Below, piece by piece: positions 1 through 8,726 of a DNA stretch of 64,000 bases; the stretch's first letter is position 1; each line of letters starts with the position of its first letter. The DNA is from Polaribacter sp. NJDZ03 (lineage in GTDB: Bacteria; Bacteroidota; Bacteroidia; Flavobacteriales; Flavobacteriaceae). The notes beneath the pieces are model-generated. The model saw only the letters and a program-made list of their open reading frames with translations. It had not been told where the DNA came from and did no database searches. The translations under genes and the position numbers were made by a program. The stretch lies in the NCBI RefSeq assembly GCF_019263805.1, contig NZ_CP079195.1:3273001-3337000 (forward strand). Reading direction: 5' to 3'.

Positions 1-23
1 AAAAGACATGGATGATTGTGTTA

Positions 24-112
24 GGGATTGAATCTTTCGACTACGCTTAAGACAGGCTCTATGTTTGAGCTCTTTTTTGAGGTACGAAAAAAAGCGAGTA
101 GTGAAAGCCTGT
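24..112 (+). repeat. Composite intergenic repeat, copy 1
   Basis: This stretch starts with GGATTGAA (25-32), continues with TGTTTGAGCTCTTTTTT (62-78) and ends with AAAAGCGAGTAGTGAAAGCCTG (the last part at 90-111). The reverse complement of 35911-35980 has the same blocks in the same order. Unlike that copy, this one carries CTTTCGACTACGCTTAAGA (34-52) between the first two blocks, and a related block is found at 54401-54419. It lies upstream of the rpsP promoter. The T- and A-tracts on either side of the centre could form a hairpin. Function unknown. Confidence 0.6.
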
Positions 113-166
113 TAAAACGCCTTAAAAAATATTGATATTTAGCGTTTTAGTTTAGAAAAGGTTTTG

Positions 167-174
167 TACTTTTG
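167..174 (+). promoter_or_regulatory. Putative -7 box of the rpsP-rimM promoter
   Basis: TACTTTTG matches the Bacteroidota primary-sigma -7 consensus TAnnTTTG and lies 70 bases before the rpsP start. No clear -33 TTTG is present at the usual spacing. The leader between this box and the ATG is AT-rich with no Shine-Dalgarno sequence. Confidence 0.5.
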
Positions 175-243
175 CGCCCACTTACTACGTGATAGTAAGA
201 TTTTTAATAATAAAGGTCGAGAACCTTAACAAATTAACAAATT

Positions 244-786
244 ATGTCTGTAAAGATTAGATTACAAAGACACGGTAAAAAAGGGAAACCATTCTATTGG
301 ATCGTTGCCGCTGATGCTCGTGCAAAAAGAGATGGTAAATACTTAGAAAAAATAGGTACTTACAATCCAAACGTTAACCCTGCAATTATTGATTTAGATG
401 TAGATTTAGCTGTAAGTTGGTTACAAAATGGTGCACAACCTACTGATACTGCAAAGAACCTTTTATCTTACAAAGGTGCAATGTTAAAAAACCATTTAGT
501 TGGTGGTATTAGAAAAGGTGCTTTAACACAAGAACAAGCAGATGCTAAATTTGCAGCTTGGGTAGAAGCAAAAGCGACTAAGATTTCTGATAAAGAAGCT
601 GGATTATCTCAAGCGCAATCTGATGTAAAAGCAGCAGCATTCGCAGCAGAAAAAGCAGTTAATGAAGCAAGAATTGAAGCAGCTAAACCAGAGGTTGTAG
701 AGGTTGTAGAAGCAGCAGCAGAAACTGAAGCAGAAGAAGTAGCTCCAGATACTATTGATGAAGCTCAAGCAAAATCAGCAGAATAA
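244..786 (+). CDS. rpsP: 30S ribosomal protein S16
   Basis: Component of the small ribosomal subunit that stabilises 16S rRNA folding. The N-terminal ~80 residues carry the S16 core, beginning with the family pattern MSVKIRLQRHGKKGKPFYWI and continuing through GTYNPN. At 180 residues it is about twice the length of E. coli S16. The C-terminal half (about 100-180) is a low-complexity tail rich in Ala, Glu and Lys, which is common in Bacteroidota S16 proteins. It is followed after 19 bases by rimM, the usual ribosome-maturation partner, so the two are probably co-transcribed from the promoter at about 170. Confidence 0.97.
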   Translation: MSVKIRLQRHGKKGKPFYWIVAADARAKRDGKYLEKIGTYNPNVNPAIIDLDVDLAVSWLQNGAQPTDTAKNLLSYKGAMLKNHLVGGIRKGALTQEQADAKFAAWVEAKATKISDKEAGLSQAQSDVKAAAFAAEKAVNEARIEAAKPEVVEVVEAAAETEAEEVAPDTIDEAQAKSAE

Positions 787-805
787 ATTATAAATTTATA
801 CGAAG

Positions 806-1333
806 ATGCGTAAAGAAGATTGTTTTTATTTAGGCAAAATCGTTACAAAATATAGTTTTAAGGGTGAAGTTGTTATCAAATTAGATACCGACGAGCCTGA
901 GTTGTATACAGAAATGGAATCAGTTTATGTCGAATTCGGCACAAACTTGGTTCCATTTTTTATTGATAAAAGTTCATTACACAAAGGAAATCAGTTACGC
1001 GTTCAGTTTGAGGATGTGTATTCTGATGAAGAAGCAGATTCTATTTTAAAGTGTGGTGTTTATTTACCTACAACGATGTTGCCAAAATTATCTGGTGACA
1101 AATTTTACTATCATGAAGTAATTGGTTTTACAGTTGTTGATGCTAATTTTGGTGAAGTTGGGCAGATTGTTCATATTAATGATAAAGCAGCGCAACCTCT
1201 TTTTGAAATTGACAGAGATGGTACAGAGGTTTTTATTCCGATGGTAGATGATTTTATTAAGAAAGTAGATAGAGAGAACAAAACGATTCAAGTAGATACT
1301 CCTGAGGGGTTGATAGAGTTGTATTTGTCTTAA
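806..1333 (+). CDS. rimM: Ribosome maturation factor RimM
   Basis: Assembly factor for the 30S head domain that binds S19 and acts in 16S rRNA processing. At 175 residues it has normal length. The N-terminal RimM beta-barrel starts with the typical FYLGKIVTKYSFKGEVVIK pattern. The C-terminal PRC-barrel-like domain includes FYYHEVIGFTVVD and a late EVFIPMVDDFIKKVD block that resembles the family's conserved LIPMVDEFI-type motif. It lies directly downstream of rpsP, an arrangement found in many bacteria, and is followed by tRNA-Ser. Confidence 0.96.
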   Translation: MRKEDCFYLGKIVTKYSFKGEVVIKLDTDEPELYTEMESVYVEFGTNLVPFFIDKSSLHKGNQLRVQFEDVYSDEEADSILKCGVYLPTTMLPKLSGDKFYYHEVIGFTVVDANFGEVGQIVHINDKAAQPLFEIDRDGTEVFIPMVDDFIKKVDRENKTIQVDTPEGLIELYLS

Positions 1334-1338
1334 AATAA

Positions 1339-1425
1339 AGAGAGGTGGCCGAGTGGTCGAAGGCGCTACCTTGGAAAGGTAGTATACTGGTAACGGTATC
1401 GAGGGTTCGAATCCCTTCCTCTCTA
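1339..1425 (+). tRNA. tRNA-Ser (anticodon GGA)
   Basis: An 87-nt class II tRNA. The acceptor arm AGAGAGG (1339-1345) pairs with CCTCTCT (1418-1424). The anticodon stem CTACC/GGTAG encloses TTGGAAA, giving anticodon GGA. A long variable arm (ACTGGTAACGGT) is typical of serine tRNAs, and the T-loop is TTCGAAT. CCA is not encoded, so it must be added after transcription. It follows rimM closely and could share its transcript. Confidence 0.95.
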
Positions 1426-1435
1426 CAAGAAACCA

Positions 1436-1468
1436 AAACCCTATAAACTATTTGTTTATAGGGTTTTT
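1436..1468 (+). terminator. Rho-independent terminator after tRNA-Ser
   Basis: The stem CCCTATAAAC pairs with GTTTATAGGG across a short loop and is followed by TTTTTT. It closes the rpsP-rimM-tRNA transcription unit. Confidence 0.85.
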
Positions 1469-1638
1469 TGGTGTACTATTTTTATTTAAAGTAATTTTTT
1501 CGCTATTTAAGTTTTTGTTTGTAAAACTTAAAATGTGCTTACTTAATTTTTATTAAATTAATAATCTGTCACCGAAAAACATGTGTTAATAAAATATTTT
1601 ACTAACTTGCTTCTATTAATATTACTAAAGTAAAAAGT

Positions 1639-2856
1639 ATGATTGACTTATTAGATTTTGTAAACGAAAATGGTATAAACGGAAGAAAGGCAAGTAATAA
1701 GAAGAGTATTATTCGTGGTCTTGCTAAATGTGAAGACTCGCTAACGATTCCTGAAATTGCCATTCTTATAGATGTTAGTATACCAATTTGTACGTCTTTA
1801 ATAAGGGGTTTGGTTACTAGTCGTCTAGTTACAAAGGAAGGAAAGAAAACTTCAGAGAATGGAAGGAAACCGTTTACTTATTCTCTTAATAAGGGATCTT
1901 TTCATGTTGTTGGTGTAGAAATTCTTTCAAAATTTATTCAATTAAGTGTTTTTAGTATCGATCTAGAGCTTATTCATACTAATACTATTAAGGGGTTTAC
2001 TTTATCAAAAGATATTGAATGTCTTAAGAATATTACTCATTTTATAGAGAGCTCTTTAAAGGATTCGGGTATAGATAAAAAAAATATTATTGGTATTGGT
2101 GTTGGGATGCCAGAGGTTGTAAAAGACCATAATGGTGAGTTAACAACCTATTTTTCTGATGAAGAAATTTCTCTTAAAGAATATTTAGAATCTCAAATAA
2201 AACTTTCGGTTCTTATAGATAACGATACAAGAACAATTGGTGTCGCAGAACAAACTCTTGGTAGTGCAAAAGGAATTGATAATGTTTTAGTAGTGAAAGT
2301 GAGTAGAACTTTGGGGTTGAGTATAATTGCTAATAAGAGTATTCTTAAAGGTAGTCAGGGACTTGCTGGTGGTATGAATCATACTCAGTTTAAAAAAGGA
2401 GTTAGACCTTGTTGTTGTGGTAAAATAGGGTGTCTGGGAACAGAGGTTGGCGGAGATGCTTTATTAGTAGATCTTAATGATGCGCTTAGGGATAACGAAA
2501 TTTCTATCCACTTTAATATTCAAGATCTACCTACTTATGGTTATCATGATGTACTGGATGCTGTTTTAAAAGGTGATGAGCTTTCTATTAAATTAATTCA
2601 AGATCAAGGTTATAAATTGGGAAAAGCATTGGGTAATATTATGAATGTTTTAAACCCAGAATTAGTGTTGATAGGTGGTGAATATGCTATGGTTAAAAAT
2701 TTCTTTGTAGATGCTGTTAAAATAGGTGTTAGAAAAACTGCACTTATAAGTACTATGAAAAATTGTGAAGTAAAAGCATCTGTGTTGGGTAGGTATTTAG
2801 GGGTAAAAGCAGAGGCGTGTATGTTTCTTAAGGCTTGTGATATGATAGCTTTTTAA
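1639..2856 (+). CDS. ROK-family transcriptional regulator (NagC/Mlc type)
   Basis: Probable sugar- or sugar-acid-responsive DNA-binding regulator. The N-terminal ~80 residues look like a winged helix-turn-helix (LTIPEIAILIDVSIPICTSLIRGL). The rest is a ROK actin-like domain, with phosphate-1-type GIGVGMPEV, a DNDT block, and the ROK zinc motif as CCCGKIGCLG followed by TEVGGDAL. The C-terminus has LNPELVLIGGE. At 405 residues it is normal for the regulator branch of the family, not a sugar kinase. It is transcribed in the same direction as the SusC/SusD island and is separated from it by a terminator, so it is the best candidate local regulator. The ligand is unknown. Confidence 0.88.
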   Translation: MIDLLDFVNENGINGRKASNKKSIIRGLAKCEDSLTIPEIAILIDVSIPICTSLIRGLVTSRLVTKEGKKTSENGRKPFTYSLNKGSFHVVGVEILSKFIQLSVFSIDLELIHTNTIKGFTLSKDIECLKNITHFIESSLKDSGIDKKNIIGIGVGMPEVVKDHNGELTTYFSDEEISLKEYLESQIKLSVLIDNDTRTIGVAEQTLGSAKGIDNVLVVKVSRTLGLSIIANKSILKGSQGLAGGMNHTQFKKGVRPCCCGKIGCLGTEVGGDALLVDLNDALRDNEISIHFNIQDLPTYGYHDVLDAVLKGDELSIKLIQDQGYKLGKALGNIMNVLNPELVLIGGEYAMVKNFFVDAVKIGVRKTALISTMKNCEVKASVLGRYLGVKAEACMFLKACDMIAF

Positions 2857-2908
2857 AGTATGTAAATATATTTTGTGTTTTCTGTAAACATAATAATTTC
2901 TTTTTTTT

Positions 2909-2940
2909 AATGTAACGCCATTTGGTGTTACATTTTTTTT
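2909..2940 (+). terminator. Rho-independent terminator of the ROK gene
   Basis: The stem TGTAACGCC pairs with GGTGTTACA with one G-T pair and a four-base loop, followed by TTTTTTTT. It separates the regulator transcript from the SusC/SusD transcript. Confidence 0.85.
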
Positions 2941-3142
2941 GTCTTATTATTTAAGGGGTATTAACTGTATTTTGGGTTTATTGTTTAAGTACTCTACACC
3001 TTTGTGTCCTGTTGCTCTAGCTAGTGTTTCGTTTTTTACTTCTTCTAATTTTATTTTAAAAGACTATTGATCAAACAGATGGTTTAGTTTTTATTTAATA
3101 AAATATTTTATTAAATAAATTAGCTATAATAAATTATTTTAT

Positions 3143-3150
3143 TATATTTG
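3143..3150 (+). promoter_or_regulatory. Putative -7 box of the susC promoter
   Basis: TATATTTG matches TAnnTTTG exactly. It lies 73 bases before the ATG at 3224. A -33 TTTG at 19 bases upstream is not present, so the promoter may need activation or lie elsewhere. Confidence 0.4.
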
Positions 3151-3223
3151 AATATGTTACAGTAATGTTTCGTTAATTATTAGTAGCAAAATCTTTAAAA
3201 TAACTAATTTAACTATCAAATTT

Positions 3224-6200
3224 ATGTACAATTTTAAAAAAGAAAAGTGGGGGGAGAATTCCTTATTAGGTAAGCACATTTTAGGTTTCTTTCTTCTTGT
3301 GTTTTTATTTTCAAACGCCGCTGTATTTGCTGAGTCAAAAGAAGTAGATAAAACAATAATTGGAGTAGTGGTAGATGATGCGTCGGGAGACCCTGTACCT
3401 GGGGCAAGTGTTCTTATAAAGGGTACTAATATTGGTGCTTCTACAGATTTTGATGGTAATTTTTCAATAACGGCTCCAGATAGTGCTGCAGTATTAGTGG
3501 TTAGTTATTTAGGGTATGTTACTAAAACAGTAACTATTGATAGTAGTAAGAAATTAGTAATTAGACTAACAGAAGATGCTTCTCAATTAGATGAGGTTAT
3601 TGTAACTGCTCTTGGGGTTACTAAATCTAAAGAAAGTGTTTCTTATGCAGCTCAAAAAATAAAAGGAGCTGCTATAAATCAATCTAGAGTTGGTGATGTT
3701 TCTCAGCAGTTAGCGGGTCAGGTATCTGGTTTATCAGTCTCTACAAATAATGGTTCTGGAGTTTCTTCTTCTAGAGTTGTACTTAGAGGGGAAACATCTT
3801 TAAATCCAAATAAAAATCAACCATTAATTGTGGTGGATGGAGCTTTAATTTCTAATAATTATATAGGTATAGGAAGTAATTCTACTTCTAGTGATTTACC
3901 AGTAGATTATGGGAATAGTTTTAATGATTTAAATCCAGATGATTTTGCATCGGTAACCGTATTAAAAGGACCTAAAGCAGCAGCGTTGTATGGTGAGAGA
4001 GGTACTAATGGTGCCTTAATAATAGAAACTAAATCGGGTAAAAATAAAACAGGATTAGGTGTTAGTTATACTACAGGTATTTCAATGGATAAGGTTAATA
4101 GGTTTTGGAATGAACAAAATGAGTATGCTGGTGGAGGTCCTATAGGTAATTTGGCAAATCAGTTTAGATCAGATTGGGGTGGTAATTATGGAGCACCAAC
4201 AAATGGTCAATTAATTTCTCAATCTACACCAAGTAACCCTAACCCAGATCCAACACCTTTTGTACAAAAGGCAGATAGAGAAGGTTTCTTTGATACGGCG
4301 CTAGCTTATAATAATAATCTTTCTTTATCATTTTCTGAAGATGATATTTGGGGACGTGTTTCTCTTGGGCGACTTTCTAAAGGAGGAATTGTACCTAATA
4401 CAGAGTATAAAAAAACAAATGTTGGTGTAAGAGTAGGTGCTAATTTAAGTGAAAAACTTTCTATTGATTTATCTGCTAATTATATTTTAAGTAATTCTGA
4501 TAATGTGCCAGATATTGGGTTTTCTAGCGGTGGATTAATGTATAGTATGCTTTGGGTGATGAAAAACTATAGTTTAGATGATTACAAAGATTACTGGTTG
4601 CCAAATCAAGAATACCAACAACAAAATTACTTTTTATCTTGGGGAACAAATCCTCACTTAATTGTAAATGAGAATTTAAACGGATTTAAACATAATAGAA
4701 TATTTGGTAATTTTAGAACAAATTATGAATTTAATGACAACTTTTCTGCTTTTGTAAGAGTCGGTTTAGATTCTTATCAAGATAGAAGGCAGTCTAGAAG
4801 AGCCCCGGGGCAACCTGCTTTTCCAAACGGAATGTACAGAGAACAAGATGTTCGTTTACAGGAATTTAATGCAGATTTTTTAGGAACCTACACAAAAGAT
4901 TTAACGGATAAGTTAGGTTTAGTGGTAAATTTAGGGACTAGTACATTTAACCAAACGATTGGTAATAAAATAGCTCAGACAAATAATTTAGCGATTCCAG
5001 GTGTATTTAGTTTAGGTAACGCTGCTGACTCTCCTGTGCTTACACAAGTGGATACTGAAAGAGAATTAAATAGTGTTTATGGTACGGTAGAATTGAATTA
5101 TGATGATAAATTATATTTTGATGTTACAGGGAGAAATGATTGGTCTTCTACACTACCAACTCAAAATCAAAGTTTTTTCTATCCTTCAGTGGGTTTAAGT
5201 GCTATTGTTTCTAAAATGACAAAATTACCAGATTTTATCTCGTATTTAAAACTAAGAACAAGTTATGCTCAAACCGGAAATAGTACAGACCCAGGTGTTA
5301 TAAATAATGCTTACAGTTTAGGTGCAATACCAGGTTCTGTAACAAACCCTAACGTACTTACAGATTCTAATCTACAAAGTGAAAAAACTGAGGCTTTTGA
5401 ATTTGGTATAGATTTAAGGTTATTAGATAGAAGATTAAATTTTGATATTGATTTATATGATTATTCTACTACAGATCAAATAGTGTCAGCTCCTATAAGT
5501 CAAGCTTCAGGAGTGAGTTTTAGAAGGTTTAATGCAGGGGAAATTAATAGTAGAGGTATTGAAGTAATTTTAGCAGCAAAACCAGTAGCATTAGAAAATT
5601 TTAAATGGACTTCTACTTTTAACTTCGCATCAAGTAGATCGGAAGTTGTAAGTCTTGCAGACGGTATTGAAACCTTAATTATTGGAGAAGGACCAAACGG
5701 AGGAACTATAGAAGCAAGACCAGGAGGTAGAATGGGTGATATTTATGGAAGAGGTTTTGAAAGAGATCCAGAAGGAAGTATTGTTTTAGAAAATATTGGA
5801 GGCCTAATGAGACCTAAAATTAGCAATGATATAAAGCGATTAGGAAACTACAACCCAGATTGGACTTTAGGTTTTACCAACAGTTTTAAATATAAAAACT
5901 TTAACCTTAATATATTTTTAGATTATAGAAACGGTGGTGATTTTTATACCTTAACTGGTTCTCAGTTATATAGATCTGGTTCTATAACAGAAACGCTTCC
6001 GTTTAGAACAGAAGATTTTGTGCCTGACGGTGTGGTAGCAAATGGTAGTGGAGGTTTTACTAAAAACACACAAACTACTACTGGGTACGATTGGTATAGA
6101 GAATATTATAGAAGTGATAATATTGAAGCAAATACCTATGATGCTACTTTTTTAAAATTAAGAGAAATTTCATTAGGAGTAGATCTTAAGCCATATTTTG

Positions 6201-6394
6201 AAAACTCATTTTTCGAAAAAATAAGCCTTTCTGTTTTTGGACGAAATTTAGGAACGTGGACAAAAGAAAGTTTTCTTAAACATTTTGATCCAGAGGTGTT
6301 AAGCTTTACCGGAAGTGGTTTTCTTCCTGGTTTCGAAATTGGTCAACTTCCTGGAGCAGCAACCTACGGTTTTAATCTTAATGTATCATTTTAA
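3224..6394 (+). CDS. SusC-type TonB-dependent outer-membrane transporter
   Basis: Outer-membrane beta-barrel that imports a ligand with energy from TonB, working with its SusD lipoprotein lid. Visible in order are an N-terminal membrane segment/signal peptide ending near AVFA (about residues 18-37), a carboxypeptidase-regulatory-like domain (VVDDASGDPVPGASVLIKGTNIG), the SusC plug signature LDEVIVTALGV followed by the plug domain (PLIVVDGALIS, VLKGPKAAALYGERGTNGAL), and a long C-terminal barrel ending in an aromatic residue (NLNVSF). At 1056 residues it is of usual size. The SusD partner follows after 12 bases. There is no glycoside hydrolase next to it, so the ligand need not be a polysaccharide. 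Confidence 0.96.
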   Translation: MYNFKKEKWGENSLLGKHILGFFLLVFLFSNAAVFAESKEVDKTIIGVVVDDASGDPVPGASVLIKGTNIGASTDFDGNFSITAPDSAAVLVVSYLGYVTKTVTIDSSKKLVIRLTEDASQLDEVIVTALGVTKSKESVSYAAQKIKGAAINQSRVGDVSQQLAGQVSGLSVSTNNGSGVSSSRVVLRGETSLNPNKNQPLIVVDGALISNNYIGIGSNSTSSDLPVDYGNSFNDLNPDDFASVTVLKGPKAAALYGERGTNGALIIETKSGKNKTGLGVSYTTGISMDKVNRFWNEQNEYAGGGPIGNLANQFRSDWGGNYGAPTNGQLISQSTPSNPNPDPTPFVQKADREGFFDTALAYNNNLSLSFSEDDIWGRVSLGRLSKGGIVPNTEYKKTNVGVRVGANLSEKLSIDLSANYILSNSDNVPDIGFSSGGLMYSMLWVMKNYSLDDYKDYWLPNQEYQQQNYFLSWGTNPHLIVNENLNGFKHNRIFGNFRTNYEFNDNFSAFVRVGLDSYQDRRQSRRAPGQPAFPNGMYREQDVRLQEFNADFLGTYTKDLTDKLGLVVNLGTSTFNQTIGNKIAQTNNLAIPGVFSLGNAADSPVLTQVDTERELNSVYGTVELNYDDKLYFDVTGRNDWSSTLPTQNQSFFYPSVGLSAIVSKMTKLPDFISYLKLRTSYAQTGNSTDPGVINNAYSLGAIPGSVTNPNVLTDSNLQSEKTEAFEFGIDLRLLDRRLNFDIDLYDYSTTDQIVSAPISQASGVSFRRFNAGEINSRGIEVILAAKPVALENFKWTSTFNFASSRSEVVSLADGIETLIIGEGPNGGTIEARPGGRMGDIYGRGFERDPEGSIVLENIGGLMRPKISNDIKRLGNYNPDWTLGFTNSFKYKNFNLNIFLDYRNGGDFYTLTGSQLYRSGSITETLPFRTEDFVPDGVVANGSGGFTKNTQTTTGYDWYREYYRSDNIEANTYDATFLKLREISLGVDLKPYFENSFFEKISLSVFGRNLGTWTKESFLKHFDPEVLSFTGSGFLPGFEIGQLPGAATYGFNLNVSF

Positions 6395-6406
6395 ATTAAA
6401 AAAGTC

Positions 6407-7894
6407 ATGATGAAAAATATATATAAAATCAAAATAATAATAGTAAGTATTATCTTATTTACAGCATGTACTGGTGATTTTGAAGAAATTAATGTTGATG
6501 AAAATTCACCAACAATTGCAACTTCAGGAACACTTTTGCCTAGCACCATTTTTGGAGCAGCAAACTCACATTTAAATGTTCAGTTGTATTTAACTAACCA
6601 GGTAATGCAATACAAAGTATATAGAAATCTAAACCAATTAGATGCTTATGATTTTGCAACTGGAGCAAATCGTTTTGGTAAGTTTTGGGGAGATGCATAT
6701 AGAGCAATTACCGATGGTAACGAGTCTATTGCTTATGCTCAAGAAAATGAACTGAATGCTTATATAGGTGCAGGAAAAACAATAAATGCTTTTTATTTAG
6801 CAGCTTTAACAGAATTATGGATAGATGTACCATATACAGAAGCAAATAAAGGTTTAGAGAACACGCAACCAATTTATGATAAGCAAGAAGATATTTACCC
6901 TAAAGTATTAACGCTTTTAGAAGAAGCAAATACAGCTTTGTCAGCCGATACTAAAGGATTTATTCTTGGTGGAGATATCCTTTTTAAAGGAGATGTAATG
7001 AAGTGGAGAAAAATGGCAAATTCTTTAAGATTACGTTATTTATTAAGACTTTCAAATAAAGGTTCTATCAATGCTGCTGCTCAGATAAATGATATTGTTT
7101 CAGATCCTTCTACGTATCCAATTATTGAAAGTAATGAAGAAGCTGCTATTTATGACTTTACGGGTCTTGCACCAAATACATCAGATTTTTCTTTACTTAC
7201 AACTTTAGGAGGATTAAGCCCGTCAGTTAGATTTGTAGATGCTTTAGATGGTGTTGATGCAAATGATGATGCAGATGATGATCCTAGATTAGCTTTTTTT
7301 GCTGATAAACCGGTTGACCCTAGTGTATCTGCAGGTCCATTTGTGGGTGTAAAAAGTGGAACTACAAGAGAAGAAGCACAAGGTACAGGTGGAAATGCAG
7401 GGTTGTTTGCTTCTCAGTTTACCACGAAGTTTCAGGATAATAAAGGATTATTAGATTTTGTTTTTATAAGTTATGCAGAGGTACAGTTTATTTTATCAGA
7501 AGCTAGGTTAAAGAACTATATCACAACTTCTACAGCACAAATGTATTACGAAAAAGGGATTACTGCCAATTTAAATTATTGGAATTTAACAATGCCATCA
7601 GGTTTTCTTACTAGAGCAGATGTGGCTTGGGATGGAACTTTAGAAACATTAATAAATCAAAAATGGATTGCAATGTTCTTTAACAATACATTAGAAATGT
7701 GGGGAGATTACAAAAGAGTAGGACTTCCAAATTTAGTGCCAGGGTCTTTAGCAACAACTATTACAGGTGGCTTAGTACCCACAAGAGTCTTCTACCCAAC
7801 CATAGAGCAATCTGTAAATTCTGCAAATTATCAAGCAGCAGCATCAAGTATTGGTGGTGATATAATTACGGTTAAACATTGGTATCAGAATTAA
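6407..7894 (+). CDS. SusD/RagB-family nutrient-binding outer-membrane lipoprotein
   Basis: Surface lipoprotein that captures the ligand and closes over the SusC barrel. The lipobox LFTAC puts the lipidated cysteine at residue 21. The mature N-terminus (FEEINVDENSPT) and the overall pattern resemble the SusD-like_2 branch and not classical starch SusD; that family assignment is from memory. The length of 495 residues is typical. It forms a pair with the SusC gene upstream. An inverted repeat lies between it and the first enzyme gene, so transcript levels of transporter and enzymes may differ. Confidence 0.93.
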   Translation: MMKNIYKIKIIIVSIILFTACTGDFEEINVDENSPTIATSGTLLPSTIFGAANSHLNVQLYLTNQVMQYKVYRNLNQLDAYDFATGANRFGKFWGDAYRAITDGNESIAYAQENELNAYIGAGKTINAFYLAALTELWIDVPYTEANKGLENTQPIYDKQEDIYPKVLTLLEEANTALSADTKGFILGGDILFKGDVMKWRKMANSLRLRYLLRLSNKGSINAAAQINDIVSDPSTYPIIESNEEAAIYDFTGLAPNTSDFSLLTTLGGLSPSVRFVDALDGVDANDDADDDPRLAFFADKPVDPSVSAGPFVGVKSGTTREEAQGTGGNAGLFASQFTTKFQDNKGLLDFVFISYAEVQFILSEARLKNYITTSTAQMYYEKGITANLNYWNLTMPSGFLTRADVAWDGTLETLINQKWIAMFFNNTLEMWGDYKRVGLPNLVPGSLATTITGGLVPTRVFYPTIEQSVNSANYQAAASSIGGDIITVKHWYQN

Positions 7895-7925
7895 CATATA
7901 AAAAAAATATTATTTGAGTTGATGA

Positions 7926-7977
7926 GTGTTTTACAGTTAACCAGAAGCATGAAAATTGTTTTTGGTTAACAAAACAC
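7926..7977 (+). promoter_or_regulatory. Large inverted repeat between susD and the enzyme genes
   Basis: The left arm is GTGTTTT-aca-GTTAACCA (7926-7943) and the right arm is TGGTTAACAAAACAC (7963-7977). They form 15 base pairs with a three-base bulge and a 19-base loop. It is not followed by a T-run, so it does not look like a simple terminator. It could be an mRNA processing or stabilising hairpin at the SusCD 3' end, or a protein-binding operator for the genes that start at 8022. Confidence 0.6.
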
Positions 7978-8021
7978 ATTCAAATATTAAAAAAAACGGA
8001 ACAAATTAAATAGAACTTCTT

Positions 8022-8723
8022 GTGACTGAAAAATTAATAATGATACCTGGAACTCTTTGTGATGAAACACTTTTTAAGCATCAAAAAAAAGATTTGTCAA
8101 TTATAGCCGACTGTCATATTGCAAGTACTACTAGTGCTGCGAGTTTGCAACAGGTAGCAAAAAATATACTAGATAAATATTCTGGAGATTTATCAATAAT
8201 GGGGTTATCGTACGGCGGAATTATTGCTTTTGAATTACTAAGGCAAGCACCTCATCGCATAAAACGATTAATTCTTTTAAATACAAATTATAAAGAACCT
8301 TCAGAACAAACAAGAATAAGTCAACAAAGATTTGTAGGTATGGCATATTTAGAAGGAGTTAAGGGATTTACGTCAACTATTTTAATTGATGCAATGTTAC
8401 ATCCTAAAAATGCAAAAAATAAAGAACTAAGAGAGGTGGTTTTAAACATGGCTTTAAATATAGGTGTAGCTGGTTTCTTTAATCAAGTAAAAGCACAATT
8501 AGGAAGACCAGATAGTACTAAAGATTTACAAAATATTAAATGTCCTACTTTAATAATTACAGGTAGAGAAGATGTTATTTGTCCAATAAAACTTCATGAA
8601 GAAATGGCAGCAGCCATTCCTAATTCGGTTTTAAAAATTATAGAAGAATGCGGACATTTAAGTACGTTAGAACAGCCTAAATTAGTTAGCAATACTATTC
8701 TTAATTGGTGGAATAAAAACTAA
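8022..8723 (+). CDS. Alpha/beta-fold hydrolase
   Basis: Probable cytoplasmic esterase, thioesterase or lactonase; there is no signal peptide. The start is a GTG at 8022, chosen because the next in-frame Met, at residue 7, would remove the first strand before the PGTLCD oxyanion region. The nucleophile elbow is GLSYGG (Ser63), with Asp184 in GREDVICP and His212 in CGHLS completing a plausible triad. At 233 residues it is a compact family member without an obvious large cap. It is the first gene after the SusD hairpin and is separated by three bases from the aldolase gene, indicating co-transcription. The substrate is not deducible; a lactone or ester intermediate fits the context. Confidence 0.85.
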   Translation: MTEKLIMIPGTLCDETLFKHQKKDLSIIADCHIASTTSAASLQQVAKNILDKYSGDLSIMGLSYGGIIAFELLRQAPHRIKRLILLNTNYKEPSEQTRISQQRFVGMAYLEGVKGFTSTILIDAMLHPKNAKNKELREVVLNMALNIGVAGFFNQVKAQLGRPDSTKDLQNIKCPTLIITGREDVICPIKLHEEMAAAIPNSVLKIIEECGHLSTLEQPKLVSNTILNWWNKN

Positions 8724-8726
8724 ACA

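Larger units (their letters stand above)
2857..3223. other. Intergenic region between the ROK regulator and susC
   Basis: 367 bases without a gene. It holds the terminator of the ROK gene (2911-2940), an AT-rich spacer and a -7-like box (3143-3150) about 75 bases before the SusC start. No reading frame here looks coding. It is the most probable site for a cis-acting operator controlling the island. Confidence 0.6.
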
